Source: Roseomonas sp. (lineage in GTDB: Bacteria; Pseudomonadota; Alphaproteobacteria; Acetobacterales; Acetobacteraceae). From it: 64,000 nt of DNA. Positions 25,340 to 34,127 of this stretch are shown here, one piece after another. The notes below the pieces were generated by a model that saw nothing but the letters and a program-made list of their open reading frames with translations, had not been told where the DNA came from and did no database searches. Position numbers and translations under genes: made by a program. The stretch is from positions 1 to 64,000 of the forward strand of contig JAPSLO010000009.1 of the NCBI GenBank assembly GCA_031180725.1. The letters run 5' to 3'. Position 1 is the first letter of the stretch. The number at the start of each line of letters is the position of its first letter.

Positions 25340-26410
25340 GTGAACAGGCGCACCCTTCTGCTCGGCACCGGCGCGGCCCTTTCGGCTCCGCTCCTGCTTA
25401 CCGCGCGCCAAGCTCTGGCGCAGCAGGCCACCGTGACCGGCGCCGGCGCCTCCTTCCCCCGCCCGGTTTATGAGCGCTGGGGCGCCGCGGCCCGCGAAGG
25501 TGCCGGCATCGCGCTCAACTATCAGTCGATCGGCTCCGGCGGCGGCATCAACCAGATCACCAACCGCACCGTGGATTTCGGCGCCAGCGACGCTCCGCTG
25601 CCGGAGGCGCAGCTGCGCGAGCGCAATCTGCTGCAGTTCCCGACCGTGATGGGGTCCGTGGTGCTGATCGTGAACCTGCCGGGCGTGCAGGACAACGCGC
25701 TGAAGCTCACGCCGGAAGTGGTCGCCGACCTGTTCCTGGGCCGCATCACCCGGTGGAATGACAACCGCATCGCGGAGCTGAACCGCGACCTGCGCATTCC
25801 CAACCTGCCCGTCAGCCCGGCCTATCGCGGCGATGCTTCGGGCACGACCTTCGTCTTCACCACCTATCTCTCCCGCGTCTCCGAGGCGTGGAAGAATGGC
25901 CCGGGTGCCGGCACCAGTGTGCAGTGGCCGGCAGGCCAGGGCGCGCGCGGCAATGAGGGTGTTTCCAACACCGTCCGCAACACGCCGGGCGCCATCGGCT
26001 ACACCGAGAACGCCTACGCCACGGTGAATCGCCTGGTCACCACGCAGATCCGCAACAAGGCGGGCAACTTCGTGCGCCCGACGATGGAAAGCTTCGTGGC
26101 GGCGGCCGAGCAGGCGAACTGGAACGTGTCGGGCTTCGCGGCCGACCTGATCGACCTGAACGGCGCCAACACCTGGCCGATCGTTTCCCCCACCTTCATC
26201 CTGCTGCCGACCAACCCGGCCGCGGACCGCGTGGAGGGCAGCCGCAACACCATGCGCTTCTTCGACTGGGCCTTCCGCAACGGCGCCGATGCCGCCCGCC
26301 GGCTGGAATACATCCCGCTGCCGGCCAGCGTGCATGACGCCATCCGCCAGGCCTGGGCGCAGAACGTGAAGGGCCCGAACGGCCAGGCCCTTTGGCCGGT
26401 CGGCGGCTGA
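25340..26410 (+). CDS. pstS: Phosphate ABC transporter, substrate-binding protein
   Basis: This 356-residue periplasmic phosphate-binding protein has a signal with NRRTLLLGTGAALSAPLLL ending ALAQ, and a mature start TVTGAGASFPRPVYERW, a PstS hallmark in which the Thr/Ser residues contact phosphate. GSGGGINQI, FGASDAPL and the later AYRGDASGTTF are further phosphate-site segments. The start codon is GTG, with GGAGAGA upstream. It heads the pstSCAB-phoU-phoB unit behind the candidate Pho box and is expected to be induced by phosphate starvation. Confidence 0.96.
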   Translation: MNRRTLLLGTGAALSAPLLLTARQALAQQATVTGAGASFPRPVYERWGAAAREGAGIALNYQSIGSGGGINQITNRTVDFGASDAPLPEAQLRERNLLQFPTVMGSVVLIVNLPGVQDNALKLTPEVVADLFLGRITRWNDNRIAELNRDLRIPNLPVSPAYRGDASGTTFVFTTYLSRVSEAWKNGPGAGTSVQWPAGQGARGNEGVSNTVRNTPGAIGYTENAYATVNRLVTTQIRNKAGNFVRPTMESFVAAAEQANWNVSGFAADLIDLNGANTWPIVSPTFILLPTNPAADRVEGSRNTMRFFDWAFRNGADAARRLEYIPLPASVHDAIRQAWAQNVKGPNGQALWPVGG

Positions 26411-26483
26411 TCAAAGCGGCGCGGGCTGGGCACTTAGCTGCGGCCCGCGCCATCATGGCGTCCCTCGAAAGGGATCCCTTCGC

Positions 26484-27467
26484 GTGCAGAACACGGTCGC
26501 GACCGCGGGCATGACAGTGCCTGCCCCCAGGCGCCGCAGCGCCGGTGGCCTGGGTGATTTCATTTTCGCACAGCTCTGCCGCGGGGCCGGGCTGCTGGTG
26601 CTGCTAATCCTGGGCGCCATCATTGTCACGCTGTTCATCGGCGGCCTGCCGGTGTTCCGGGAATTCGGCCTCTCCTTCCTCTGGAGCACGGCCTGGAACC
26701 CGGTGGAGGGGCGTGAGGAATACGGTGCCCTCGTCGCTGTTTTCGGCACCGTGACCACCTCGATCCTGGCCATCCTCTTCGCCGTGCCACTGGCCTTCGG
26801 CGTGGCCTTCTTCCTGACGGAGCTCGCGCCCCCCTGGCTGCGCCAGCCCGTCGGCACCGCCATCGAGCTGCTGGCGGCCGTGCCTTCCATCATCTACGGC
26901 ATGTGGGGCCTGTTCGTGCTGGTGCCCTTCGTGCAGCTGCACATCCAGCTCGCCTTCGGCGAGACGCTGGGCGCGCTGCCGCTGATCGGCCGGCTGTTCG
27001 AAAGCAGCAATTTCGCCGGCACCTCGATTTTCTCGGCCTCCCTGGTGCTGGCCATTATGATCCTGCCCTTCATCGCCGCCACCATGCGCGATGTCTTCCT
27101 GCAGGTGCCGCCGGTGTACAAGGAAAGCGCCTATGGCCTCGGCGCCACGCGGTGGGAAGTGATGCGCAACGTGGTGCTGCCCTACACCCGGATCTCCGTG
27201 GTGGGCGGCATTATGCTCGGCCTCGGCCGCGCGCTGGGCGAGACGATGGCGGTGACCTTCGTGATCGGCAACGCCAACCGCATGCCAGGCTCGCTGTTCG
27301 ATCCGACCACCACCATCGCTTCCGTGGTGGCGTTGGAATTCCCGGAAAGCCTGATGGGCAGCCTGAAGCAATCCGCGCTGTTGGCGCTGGGCTTCCTGCT
27401 CTTCGCCATCTCCTTCCTGGTGCTCGCGGCCTCCCGCTGGTTGCTGCGCTCCCGTCTGAAGGCCTGA
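26484..27467 (+). CDS. pstC: Phosphate ABC transporter permease PstC
   Basis: This 327-residue permease of the high-affinity phosphate importer has six membrane helices and the EAA loop KESAYGLGATRWEVMRNVVLP. The opening GLGDFIFAQLCRGAGLLVLL and the segment AVPSIIYGMWGLFVLVPF are typical of PstC. A GTG at 26484 is the assigned start; an ATG nine codons later is possible. There are 73 bases between pstS and pstC and four between pstC and pstA. Confidence 0.95.
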   Translation: MQNTVATAGMTVPAPRRRSAGGLGDFIFAQLCRGAGLLVLLILGAIIVTLFIGGLPVFREFGLSFLWSTAWNPVEGREEYGALVAVFGTVTTSILAILFAVPLAFGVAFFLTELAPPWLRQPVGTAIELLAAVPSIIYGMWGLFVLVPFVQLHIQLAFGETLGALPLIGRLFESSNFAGTSIFSASLVLAIMILPFIAATMRDVFLQVPPVYKESAYGLGATRWEVMRNVVLPYTRISVVGGIMLGLGRALGETMAVTFVIGNANRMPGSLFDPTTTIASVVALEFPESLMGSLKQSALLALGFLLFAISFLVLAASRWLLRSRLKA

Positions 27468-27471
27468 TCTG

Positions 27472-28377
27472 ATGTCCGTGACGACGATGCCCGCGCTCGG
27501 GCCCCGGAAGGATGCACGGGTTGCCGCGGCGCTTGGCCGCCGGCGCAAGCTGGTGGACCATGCCGTGCGGTGGTTCTGCATCGCTTCCACTGCGGTCGGG
27601 CTGTTCTTCCTGGCCTCCATCCTTTTCACCCTTGCCTGGCGGGGGCTGGAGGCGATGGGACCCACCACCTTCACCAAGGCCTTCGAGCCCACCACCTACG
27701 GGGACGACACGCTGCCCAGGGGCGGGCTGCTGCACGCCATCACCGGCTCGCTGATCCAGGTAACGATCGCCACGCTGATCGGCACGCCGATCGGGTTGCT
27801 GGTGGGCACCTACCTGGCCGAATATGCGCGCAGCTCGCCTCTTGGGAACGCGGTGCGGTTCGTCTCGGACGTGCTGCTCTCGGCGCCCTCGATCCTGGTG
27901 GGGCTGTTCATCTATCAGCTCGTGGTGCTGCCGATGGGCGGCTTCTCGGGCATCGCGGGCGCGCTGGCGCTAGCCATCATCGTCATCCCGGTGGTGGTCC
28001 GCACGACGGAGGACATGCTGCAGCTCATCCCGAACACGCTGCGGGAAGCGGTGATCGGGCTGGGCGCGCCGAAGTGGAAGATGATCGTGCTGGTCTGCTA
28101 CAAGGCGGCGATGTCGGGCATCGTCACCGGCGTGCTGCTGGCCATCGCCCGCATCGCCGGCGAGACGGCGCCGCTGCTGCTGACGAGCTTCGGCAACAAC
28201 GTGGTCACCGCCGACCTGTCGAGCGCCATGTCCAGCCTGCCGATCGCCATCTATCAGCAGGCCAATTCCGGCTTTCCGGACCTGATCGCCATCGCCTGGA
28301 CCGGCGCGCTGCTCACCACCCTCGGCGTGCTGGCCATCAACGTGATCGCCCGCCTGCTGCTGCGCGCCAGGCACTGA
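27472..28377 (+). CDS. pstA: Phosphate ABC transporter permease PstA
   Basis: This 301-residue partner permease has six helices, the [15 protein letters not shown] segment of PstA, and the EAA loop [20 protein letters not shown]. The cytoplasmic N-terminal extension is about 40 residues and Arg-rich. It is translated four bases after pstC and followed 19 bases later by pstB. Confidence 0.95.
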   Translation: MSVTTMPALGPRKDARVAAALGRRRKLVDHAVRWFCIASTAVGLFFLASILFTLAWRGLEAMGPTTFTKAFEPTTYGDDTLPRGGLLHAITGSLIQVTIATLIGTPIGLLVGTYLAEYARSSPLGNAVRFVSDVLLSAPSILVGLFIYQLVVLPMGGFSGIAGALALAIIVIPVVVRTTEDMLQLIPNTLREAVIGLGAPKWKMIVLVCYKAAMSGIVTGVLLAIARIAGETAPLLLTSFGNNVVTADLSSAMSSLPIAIYQQANSGFPDLIAIAWTGALLTTLGVLAINVIARLLLRARH

Positions 28378-28396
28378 GGGGGAAAAGGACGACGCC

Positions 28397-29233
28397 ATGG
28401 GCACCAGTTCCGAAACGGCCACCGCGGATGTCGCGAGCTTCGGCGGCCTTCAGGCGCGCTCCTCGGCCGGGCTGAACGCCACCTCGCGGATCTCGGTCCG
28501 CAACCTGAATTTCTACTACGGCACCAACAAGGCCCTGAAGGGCATCAACCTGGAAGTGCCGGACCGGCAGGTGACTGGGATGATCGGCCCATCCGGCTGC
28601 GGCAAGTCCACGCTGCTGCGCGTGCTGAACCGGATGTACAGCCTCTATCCCGGCCAGCGCGCGGAAGGGCAGGTGCTGATGGATGGCCGCAACATCCTGG
28701 ACGCCGATGTCGACCTGAATGAGCTGCGCTCGAAAGTTGGCATGGTGTTCCAGAAGCCGACGCCCTTCCCGATGACGATCTACGACAACATCGCCTTCGG
28801 CATCCGCCTGCATGAAAGGCTGTCCAAGGCGGAGATGGACGAACGCATCGAGTGGGCGTTGACCCGCGCCGCCATCTGGACCGAGGTGAAGGACCGCCTG
28901 CACGCTTCCGCGCTCGGCCTTTCGGGCGGGCAGCAGCAGCGGCTCTGCATCGCGCGGACCATCGCGGTGCGACCGGAGGTGATCCTGCTCGACGAGCCGA
29001 CCTCGGCGCTGGACCCCATCAGCACGCTGAAGATCGAGGAGCTGATCGACGAGCTGAAGCGCGACTTCACCATCTGCATCGTCACCCACAACATGCAGCA
29101 GGCCGCGCGCTGCGCCGACCAGGTGGCCTTCTTCTACCTGGGCGAGCTGGTGGAGGTGGCGCCCGCCGCGCAGATGTTCACCGCGCCGAAGGAGCGGCGG
29201 ACGCAGGAATACATTACCGGCCGCTTCGGCTGA
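28397..29233 (+). CDS. pstB: Phosphate ABC transporter ATP-binding protein
   Basis: This 278-residue ATPase has Walker [10 protein letters not shown], the PstB-specific [20 protein letters not shown] stretch, Q-loop [13 protein letters not shown], signature LSGGQQQR, Walker [14 protein letters not shown] and H-loop [11 protein letters not shown] poorly conserved N-terminal extension of about 30 residues precedes the domain. It drives phosphate uptake and takes part in signal transfer to PhoU. Confidence 0.97.
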   Translation: MGTSSETATADVASFGGLQARSSAGLNATSRISVRNLNFYYGTNKALKGINLEVPDRQVTGMIGPSGCGKSTLLRVLNRMYSLYPGQRAEGQVLMDGRNILDADVDLNELRSKVGMVFQKPTPFPMTIYDNIAFGIRLHERLSKAEMDERIEWALTRAAIWTEVKDRLHASALGLSGGQQQRLCIARTIAVRPEVILLDEPTSALDPISTLKIEELIDELKRDFTICIVTHNMQQAARCADQVAFFYLGELVEVAPAAQMFTAPKERRTQEYITGRFG

Positions 29234-29246
29234 GAGGAGCGCGTCC

Positions 29247-29972
29247 ATGCCCAGCGACAAGCCCGCCGACCACATCGTCCGCTCGTACGACGAGCAGTTG
29301 CGCCGCCTGCGCGAGATGGTCGCCCGCATGGGCGGCCTGGCCGAGCGCCAGGTGCACGATTCGACCTCCGCCCTGGTCCGCCGCGACGCGGCGATGGCGG
29401 CGGAGGTGATCGCGCGCGACGCGCAGCTGGACCAGCTGGAGCGCGAGATCGAAAGCTTTGCCATCCGCATCCTGGCGCTGCGTCAGCCGATGGCCAGCGA
29501 CCTGCGCTTCATCGTCGCCGCCATGAAGGTCAGCCACGACCTGGAGCGCATCGGCGATTATGCCCGCAACGGCGCGAAGCGTAGCGTCGTCCTCGCCCAG
29601 CAGCCGGTGCTCGGCAGCCTCAACGGCTTCCAGCGCATGTCGCTGATGGTCCAGGAGAACCTGAAGCTGGCGATCGACGCGCTGGTGAACGACGACGCCG
29701 AGGCGGCGGAGCGCGTCTGGGCCTCCGACGAGCCGATCGACGACGTGTACAACGGCATCTTCCGCGAGATGCTGACCCACATGATGGAAGACCCGCGGAA
29801 CATCACCTCCGCGACCCACATGCTGTTCATCGCGAAGAACCTGGAGCGCATCGGCGACCACGCGACCAACATCGCCGAGACGGTCCACTATGCCGTGCGC
29901 GGGGACTCGCTGCCGGAAGACCGCCCGAAGGCCGACGCCTCGGCCTATGCCGTCGTCCGGCCGCCGGAGTAA
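29247..29972 (+). CDS. phoU: Phosphate signalling protein PhoU
   Basis: This 241-residue all-helical protein is made of two PhoU repeats, each ending in the metal-cluster motif: DLERIGDYARNGAKR in the first and NLERIGDHATNIAE in the second. PhoU links the state of PstSCAB to the sensor kinase and restrains phosphate uptake. GAGAGGAG precedes its ATG, 13 bases after pstB, and phoB follows after 17 bases. Confidence 0.96.
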   Translation: MPSDKPADHIVRSYDEQLRRLREMVARMGGLAERQVHDSTSALVRRDAAMAAEVIARDAQLDQLEREIESFAIRILALRQPMASDLRFIVAAMKVSHDLERIGDYARNGAKRSVVLAQQPVLGSLNGFQRMSLMVQENLKLAIDALVNDDAEAAERVWASDEPIDDVYNGIFREMLTHMMEDPRNITSATHMLFIAKNLERIGDHATNIAETVHYAVRGDSLPEDRPKADASAYAVVRPPE

Positions 29973-29989
29973 GGAAGGGGGAAGGGACC

Positions 29990-30703
29990 ATGCCGGAAGC
30001 GATCGGCCACCTCGCCAAGCCCACGATCCTGGTCGTGGAGGACGAGGCGCCTCTGCTGACGCTGCTGCGCTACAATCTGGAAAAGCAGGGCTTCCGGGTG
30101 GAGGAAGCGGCGGACGGGCAGGAAGCCCTGATGCGCGTGGCCGAAGGCAAGCCGGACCTCATCCTGCTCGACTGGATGCTGCCCGCGCTCTCGGGCCTTG
30201 AGGTCTGCCGCCAGATCCGCCGCCGCCCCGCCACGCGCGACCTGCCCATCATCATGGTCACCGCCCGTACGGAGGACCAGGATGCGGTGCGCGCGCTGGA
30301 CACCGGCGCGGATGACTACATCGCCAAGCCCTTCGCGATGGAGGCGCTGCTGGCCCGCATCCGCGCCCTGCTGCGCCGGTCCGGGGCGGTGCCGGTCAAG
30401 GGGCGGCTGAGCTGGCAGGACATCGTGATGGACCAGGATGCGCACCGCGTCACCCGCAATGGCCGCGCACTGCATCTGGGCCCCACGGAATACCGGCTGC
30501 TGGAGTTCTTCCTGCAGCATCCCGGCCGCGTCTTCTCACGCGAGCAGCTTCTGGACGCGGTCTGGGGGCGGGACATCCATGTGGAGCCGCGCACCGTGGA
30601 CGTGCATATCCGCCGGCTGCGTAAGGCGGTGAACGGGGACGGTGAGATCGATGTGATCCGCACCGTCCGCAGCGCCGGCTACGCGCTGGACCTGGAACAG
30701 TAG
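29990..30703 (+). CDS. phoB: Phosphate regulon response regulator PhoB
   Basis: This 237-residue OmpR/PhoB-type regulator has a receiver domain with the acidic pocket VVEDEAP, phospho-acceptor D61 in LLDWMLP, the switch Thr in MVTARTE and Lys in YIAKPF. The C-terminal winged helix (about 140-235) has GPTEYRLLEFFLQHPGRVFSREQLLDAVWG and RTVDVHIRRLRKAV. It would bind Pho boxes such as the one upstream of pstS. It is the last gene of the operon; phoR is not adjacent and must lie elsewhere. Confidence 0.95.
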   Translation: MPEAIGHLAKPTILVVEDEAPLLTLLRYNLEKQGFRVEEAADGQEALMRVAEGKPDLILLDWMLPALSGLEVCRQIRRRPATRDLPIIMVTARTEDQDAVRALDTGADDYIAKPFAMEALLARIRALLRRSGAVPVKGRLSWQDIVMDQDAHRVTRNGRALHLGPTEYRLLEFFLQHPGRVFSREQLLDAVWGRDIHVEPRTVDVHIRRLRKAVNGDGEIDVIRTVRSAGYALDLEQ

Positions 30704-30719
30704 GCGCAGCGCCAGCCCT

Positions 30720-32198
30720 TCAATGCACGGCCGGCCGCGCAGCCTGCGGCCGGCCGTGGGTGGCGAGGCGCCCCACAAGCCAGGCGCTCGCCTCGTTCAT
30801 CCCGCGCAGTTCCACCTTCGTGCCCTGGCGACGGAAGCGCAGCACCACCCGGTCCAGCGCGGCCACCGCCGTCAGGTCCCAGACATGGGCAGCGGAGACA
30901 TCGATCTCGACGCGCTCCAGCCCTTCGCGGAAGTCGAAGGCTTCGGCGAAGGCTTCCGCGGAGGCGAAGAAGATCTCGCCGGTCACGTAATAGATCCGGC
31001 TTCGCCCGTCCTGGCCCGCCACCGAGGTGACGCGGAACAGCCGCGCCACCTTGCGCGCGAAGAACAGGCCGGAGAGCAGGACGCCCGCCAGCACGCCTTG
31101 CGCAAGGTCATGCGTCGTCACCGTGACGCCGACCGTCACCAGCATCACCAGGCTGGAGCTGCGTGGGTGCCGGCGCAGATCGGCGATGGACTTCCATGAG
31201 AAGGTGCCGATCGAGACCATGATCATCACCGCGACCAGCGCCGGCATCGGGATCTGCCGCACCAGGTCGCCCAGCACGATGATCAGGAACAGCAGGAAGG
31301 CACCGGCACAGAAGGTGGACAAGCGCCCGCGCCCGCCGGACTTCACGTTGATCACCGACTGCCCGATCATGGCGCAGCCCGCCATGCCGCCCAGGAAGGC
31401 GGCCACGACGTTCGCCGCACCCTGGCCCAGGCATTCGCGGTTCTTGTCGCTGGCCGTCTCCGTCATCTCGTCCACGATGGAGGCGGTCATCAGCGACTCC
31501 AGCAGCCCCACCACGGCCAGGGTGGCGGAGACGGGCAGGATGATGCGCAGCGTCTCCAGCGTGAAGGGCACATCGGGCAGCAGGAAGCTCGGCAGGTCGC
31601 TCGGCAGCTCGCCCATATCGCCTACCGTCCGCACCTCCAGCCCGAAGCCGATGGACACGGCGGTCAGAAGGATGATCGCCACCAGCGGGGATGGCACGGC
31701 CCGCGTTAGCCGCGGCAGCAGGTAGATGATGGCAAGCCCCGCCGCGACCATCGCATAGGTCAGCGGTCCGCGCCCGATCAGCTCCGGCATCTGGGCCAGG
31801 AAGATCAGGATGGCCAGCGCATTGACGAAGCCCGTCATGACCGAGCGGGAGACGAAGCGGATCAGCAAACCGAGCTTCAGCGCGCCCGCGATCATCTGCA
31901 GCAAGCCAGCCAGGATGCTGGCGGCCAGCAGGTATTGCAGCCCGTGGTCGCGCACTAGGTCGACCATCACCAGCGCCATGGCGCCAGTGGCCGCCGAGAT
32001 CATCGCCGGCCGCCCGCCCGCGAAGGCGATCACCACCGCGATGCAGAAGGAGGCGTAGAGCCCGACCTTCGGGTCCACGCCGGCGATGATGGAGAAGGCG
32101 ATGGCCTCCGGGATCAGCGCCAGGGCGACGACGAGACCGGCGAGGATGTCGGCACGGATATTGGGGAACCATTCGGCACGCAGCCGGGCCAGGGTCAT
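30720..32198 (-). CDS. SulP family inorganic anion transporter
   Basis: This 492-residue inner-membrane transporter has a hydrophobic Sulfate_transp domain (about 1-380) opening [21 protein letters not shown] and containing [22 protein letters not shown], followed by a C-terminal STAS domain (about 390-480). This group includes sulfate, bicarbonate and dicarboxylate carriers; the substrate is not evident. It converges on phoB, and its last codons form a perfect hairpin. The upstream 217 bases hold nothing recognisable. Confidence 0.9.
   Translation of the reverse strand: MTLARLRAEWFPNIRADILAGLVVALALIPEAIAFSIIAGVDPKVGLYASFCIAVVIAFAGGRPAMISAATGAMALVMVDLVRDHGLQYLLAASILAGLLQMIAGALKLGLLIRFVSRSVMTGFVNALAILIFLAQMPELIGRGPLTYAMVAAGLAIIYLLPRLTRAVPSPLVAIILLTAVSIGFGLEVRTVGDMGELPSDLPSFLLPDVPFTLETLRIILPVSATLAVVGLLESLMTASIVDEMTETASDKNRECLGQGAANVVAAFLGGMAGCAMIGQSVINVKSGGRGRLSTFCAGAFLLFLIIVLGDLVRQIPMPALVAVMIMVSIGTFSWKSIADLRRHPRSSSLVMLVTVGVTVTTHDLAQGVLAGVLLSGLFFARKVARLFRVTSVAGQDGRSRIYYVTGEIFFASAEAFAEAFDFREGLERVEIDVSAAHVWDLTAVAALDRVVLRFRRQGTKVELRGMNEASAWLVGRLATHGRPQAARPAVH
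30726..30758. terminator. Perfect 13-bp GC hairpin between phoB and sulP, inside the sulP 3' end
   Basis: CACGGCCGGCCGC and GCGGCCGGCCGTG are exact reverse complements separated by seven bases. The hairpin starts 22 bases after the phoB stop and lies within the last codons of the converging SulP gene, so it can act on both transcripts. No T-run follows on either strand. Confidence 0.6.
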
Positions 32199-32415
32199 GG
32201 GAATGCTCCGGGACGCGCCCTGACCATGGCCAGAGACACGATCACTGTCGGGGAAGGCGCGGAAAGCGCGCGCGAACGCAACCGCACGCGCCGTGGGGGC
32301 GCGGTCACAAGGGCGGTCCCGGCGAGGGGCGGATTACGGCGGCGCGAACAGCATCAGGCGCCGCATACCAAAATCATGCTGCGCCGCACAAGCCCGAAAG
32401 CGATCCGCGCCGGTA

Positions 32416-33459
32416 TCAGTCCTGATCCTCCGGCCGGTATAGTGGCGTCAGTGCCAGCCGGCGCAGCGCGTTGCGGGCCAGCGCCTCGATCTCGCGCCGG
32501 TCGGTGGTGTCCGGGTCCACCGCCAGCCAGGCGGCGGCCAAGCGGCGCCAGAACACGGAAAGGTCCAGCAGCCTTTCGCGGTAGCGCTCCTGTTCGCGGA
32601 TCAGTCCGGTGGGCGCTTCCAGCGGCAGCGGGCGGCGCATGGCGGCCTCGGCCTGGGCCAGCAGGGCCTCCGCGGTCAGGCGTGGACGGGCAATCAGGGG
32701 CTGCAGCGCCTCCAGCGCACGGGTCAGCAGGTCGCCCGCCCAGCGCCGGTCGGATCCCAGCGCGGCGCGGGTGCGCTTCAGCATTTTCTCCATCGCCGCA
32801 TAGTCCGGCTGGCTGGCGGCGGTGGCCAGCACGCGGCCATGCGCATTGGCCAGGCGCTGCAGCCGCCGGGCGAGCGGCGCCATCGTGCCCATGGCGAAGC
32901 CGTCGCGCGTGATGCATTGCGCCACCGCCGTCTCGAACATCGCCGGGCCTGGTGGCACGCGCCGCATTGCATCCGCCAGGGCCACGCCCTCCTCCCCCGC
33001 GGTGGCCGCCAGGCGTTCCACCAGCGCGCTGGTGGCGGCATAGAGATGGTGCTCCTCGACCGGTTCGCGGTCGTCGTTCAACAGGGGGCCGGGCACCGGA
33101 TCGCCAGGGGTGATGCGCTCCACGCAGCGCAATGCCGCGGGGATCAGGCGCAGCAGGCGGAAGTCGCGGCTGCCGGGGGCGATGTCGAACAGCCGGTGGC
33201 AGCTTTCGATGTCCACCACCATGCGCAGATGGGCGAAGGCGCGCACCACGGTGATGCCGCCGCCGGCGTCGCGTTCGAAGACCAGGCCCGGCTCATGCAG
33301 CCAGGGGGCCTCGAAGTTGAAGTGGGGGGGCGGCCAGGCCTCGCCTTCCGGCACGCCCGGGAAGCGCACCGGATCGAAGCGCCTGGGGTCGGGCAGCCGC
33401 CCGGCGGTGGCCGGCGCCATGAAGGCTCCGGGATCGGCGATGGCGGAGGTGTTGGACAC
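32416..33459 (-). CDS. Hypothetical protein, helical
   Basis: I do not recognise the family. The 347-residue product looks soluble and mostly helical after residue 130, with many Arg and Leu residues and no signal peptide. Notable segments are HFNFEAPWLHEPGLVFERD near the start and VVDIESCHRLFDIAPGSRDFRLLRLIP; the isolated His and Cys could bind a cofactor, but no motif confirms it. I place the start at a GTG (33459) just beyond the divergent lipoprotein promoter region; an ATG at 33420 is an alternative. It lies upstream of the SulP gene on the same strand, 217 bases away. Confidence 0.6.
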   Translation of the reverse strand: MSNTSAIADPGAFMAPATAGRLPDPRRFDPVRFPGVPEGEAWPPPHFNFEAPWLHEPGLVFERDAGGGITVVRAFAHLRMVVDIESCHRLFDIAPGSRDFRLLRLIPAALRCVERITPGDPVPGPLLNDDREPVEEHHLYAATSALVERLAATAGEEGVALADAMRRVPPGPAMFETAVAQCITRDGFAMGTMAPLARRLQRLANAHGRVLATAASQPDYAAMEKMLKRTRAALGSDRRWAGDLLTRALEALQPLIARPRLTAEALLAQAEAAMRRPLPLEAPTGLIREQERYRERLLDLSVFWRRLAAAWLAVDPDTTDRREIEALARNALRRLALTPLYRPEDQD

Positions 33460-33635
33460 GCCCCAGACTCGCCTTCGAGCGGTTAACAAGGCGTGCCTGC
33501 GCAGGGCTCCGCCGGTGGCCGGCGGCGATCGAAGCCCACGGTGCGGCCCGGCGAACAATGCGGTGGCACGAAAGCGTGGCGCCGCGCCCGGCGAGGAGGC
33601 CTATTGCACGCCTGCATGTCTCGGAGACCAGCCTG

Positions 33636-34022
33636 ATGCGCCGCCGCGCTTTGCTTCTCCTTCTGCCCGCCGGACTGCTAGCCGCCTGCCAGGGGCGCGA
33701 GGAACTGGCCGCCACCCCGGTGCAGGTCGTCTTCTTCCAGGATGACAGCGCCGATCCGCCGCCGGTGGCGATGCAGGTCATCCAGGATGCCGCCGCCCTG
33801 GCGCAGCGATTCCCCGCTGCGCCCATCCGGGTGCTGGGCTATTCCGCGCCAGACAACTCCCCCATCGTCGGCCTTTCCCGCACCCGGGCGGAGTGCGTGG
33901 CAGCGGAGCTCGTGCGATTCGGCGTGCCGCGCGAACGCATCGGCGTGCAAGGTCGCGGCCCCGTGCCCTTCGAGATGGCACCCGTCGAGGCGCGGCGCGT
34001 GGAGATCCATGTAGGTGGCTAA
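33636..34022 (+). CDS. OmpA-like lipoprotein
   Basis: This 128-residue lipoprotein has a signal MRRRALLLLLPAGLLAAC with the lipobox LLAAC, so Cys18 is the lipid anchor. The mature domain is OmpA-like: QVVFFQDDSADPP start, IRVLGYSAPDNSP, LSRTRAECVAAELVRFGV (the LSxxRAxxV helix) and a closing EARRVEIHV. It probably tethers the outer membrane to peptidoglycan. The ATG at 33636 is chosen for the signal peptide. It is divergent from the hypothetical gene and precedes the reductase gene by 105 bases. Confidence 0.82.
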   Translation: MRRRALLLLLPAGLLAACQGREELAATPVQVVFFQDDSADPPPVAMQVIQDAAALAQRFPAAPIRVLGYSAPDNSPIVGLSRTRAECVAAELVRFGVPRERIGVQGRGPVPFEMAPVEARRVEIHVGG

Positions 34023-34127
34023 GTCCCGCGCATCTTGACAGCCTGCGGCGGCCGGCCAAGCACGAGCCGGAACGGCTGAAGCGAGTGCCCGTCGGGGGCG
34101 CGCCGGCCGCGGGAAGGGAAGCCCGCC

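Noticed and set aside
32226-32912. Plus-strand open frame of 228 codons
   Set aside because: Mostly antisense to the 32416-33459 gene; Pro/Ala/Arg-rich without any motif, with no ribosome site.
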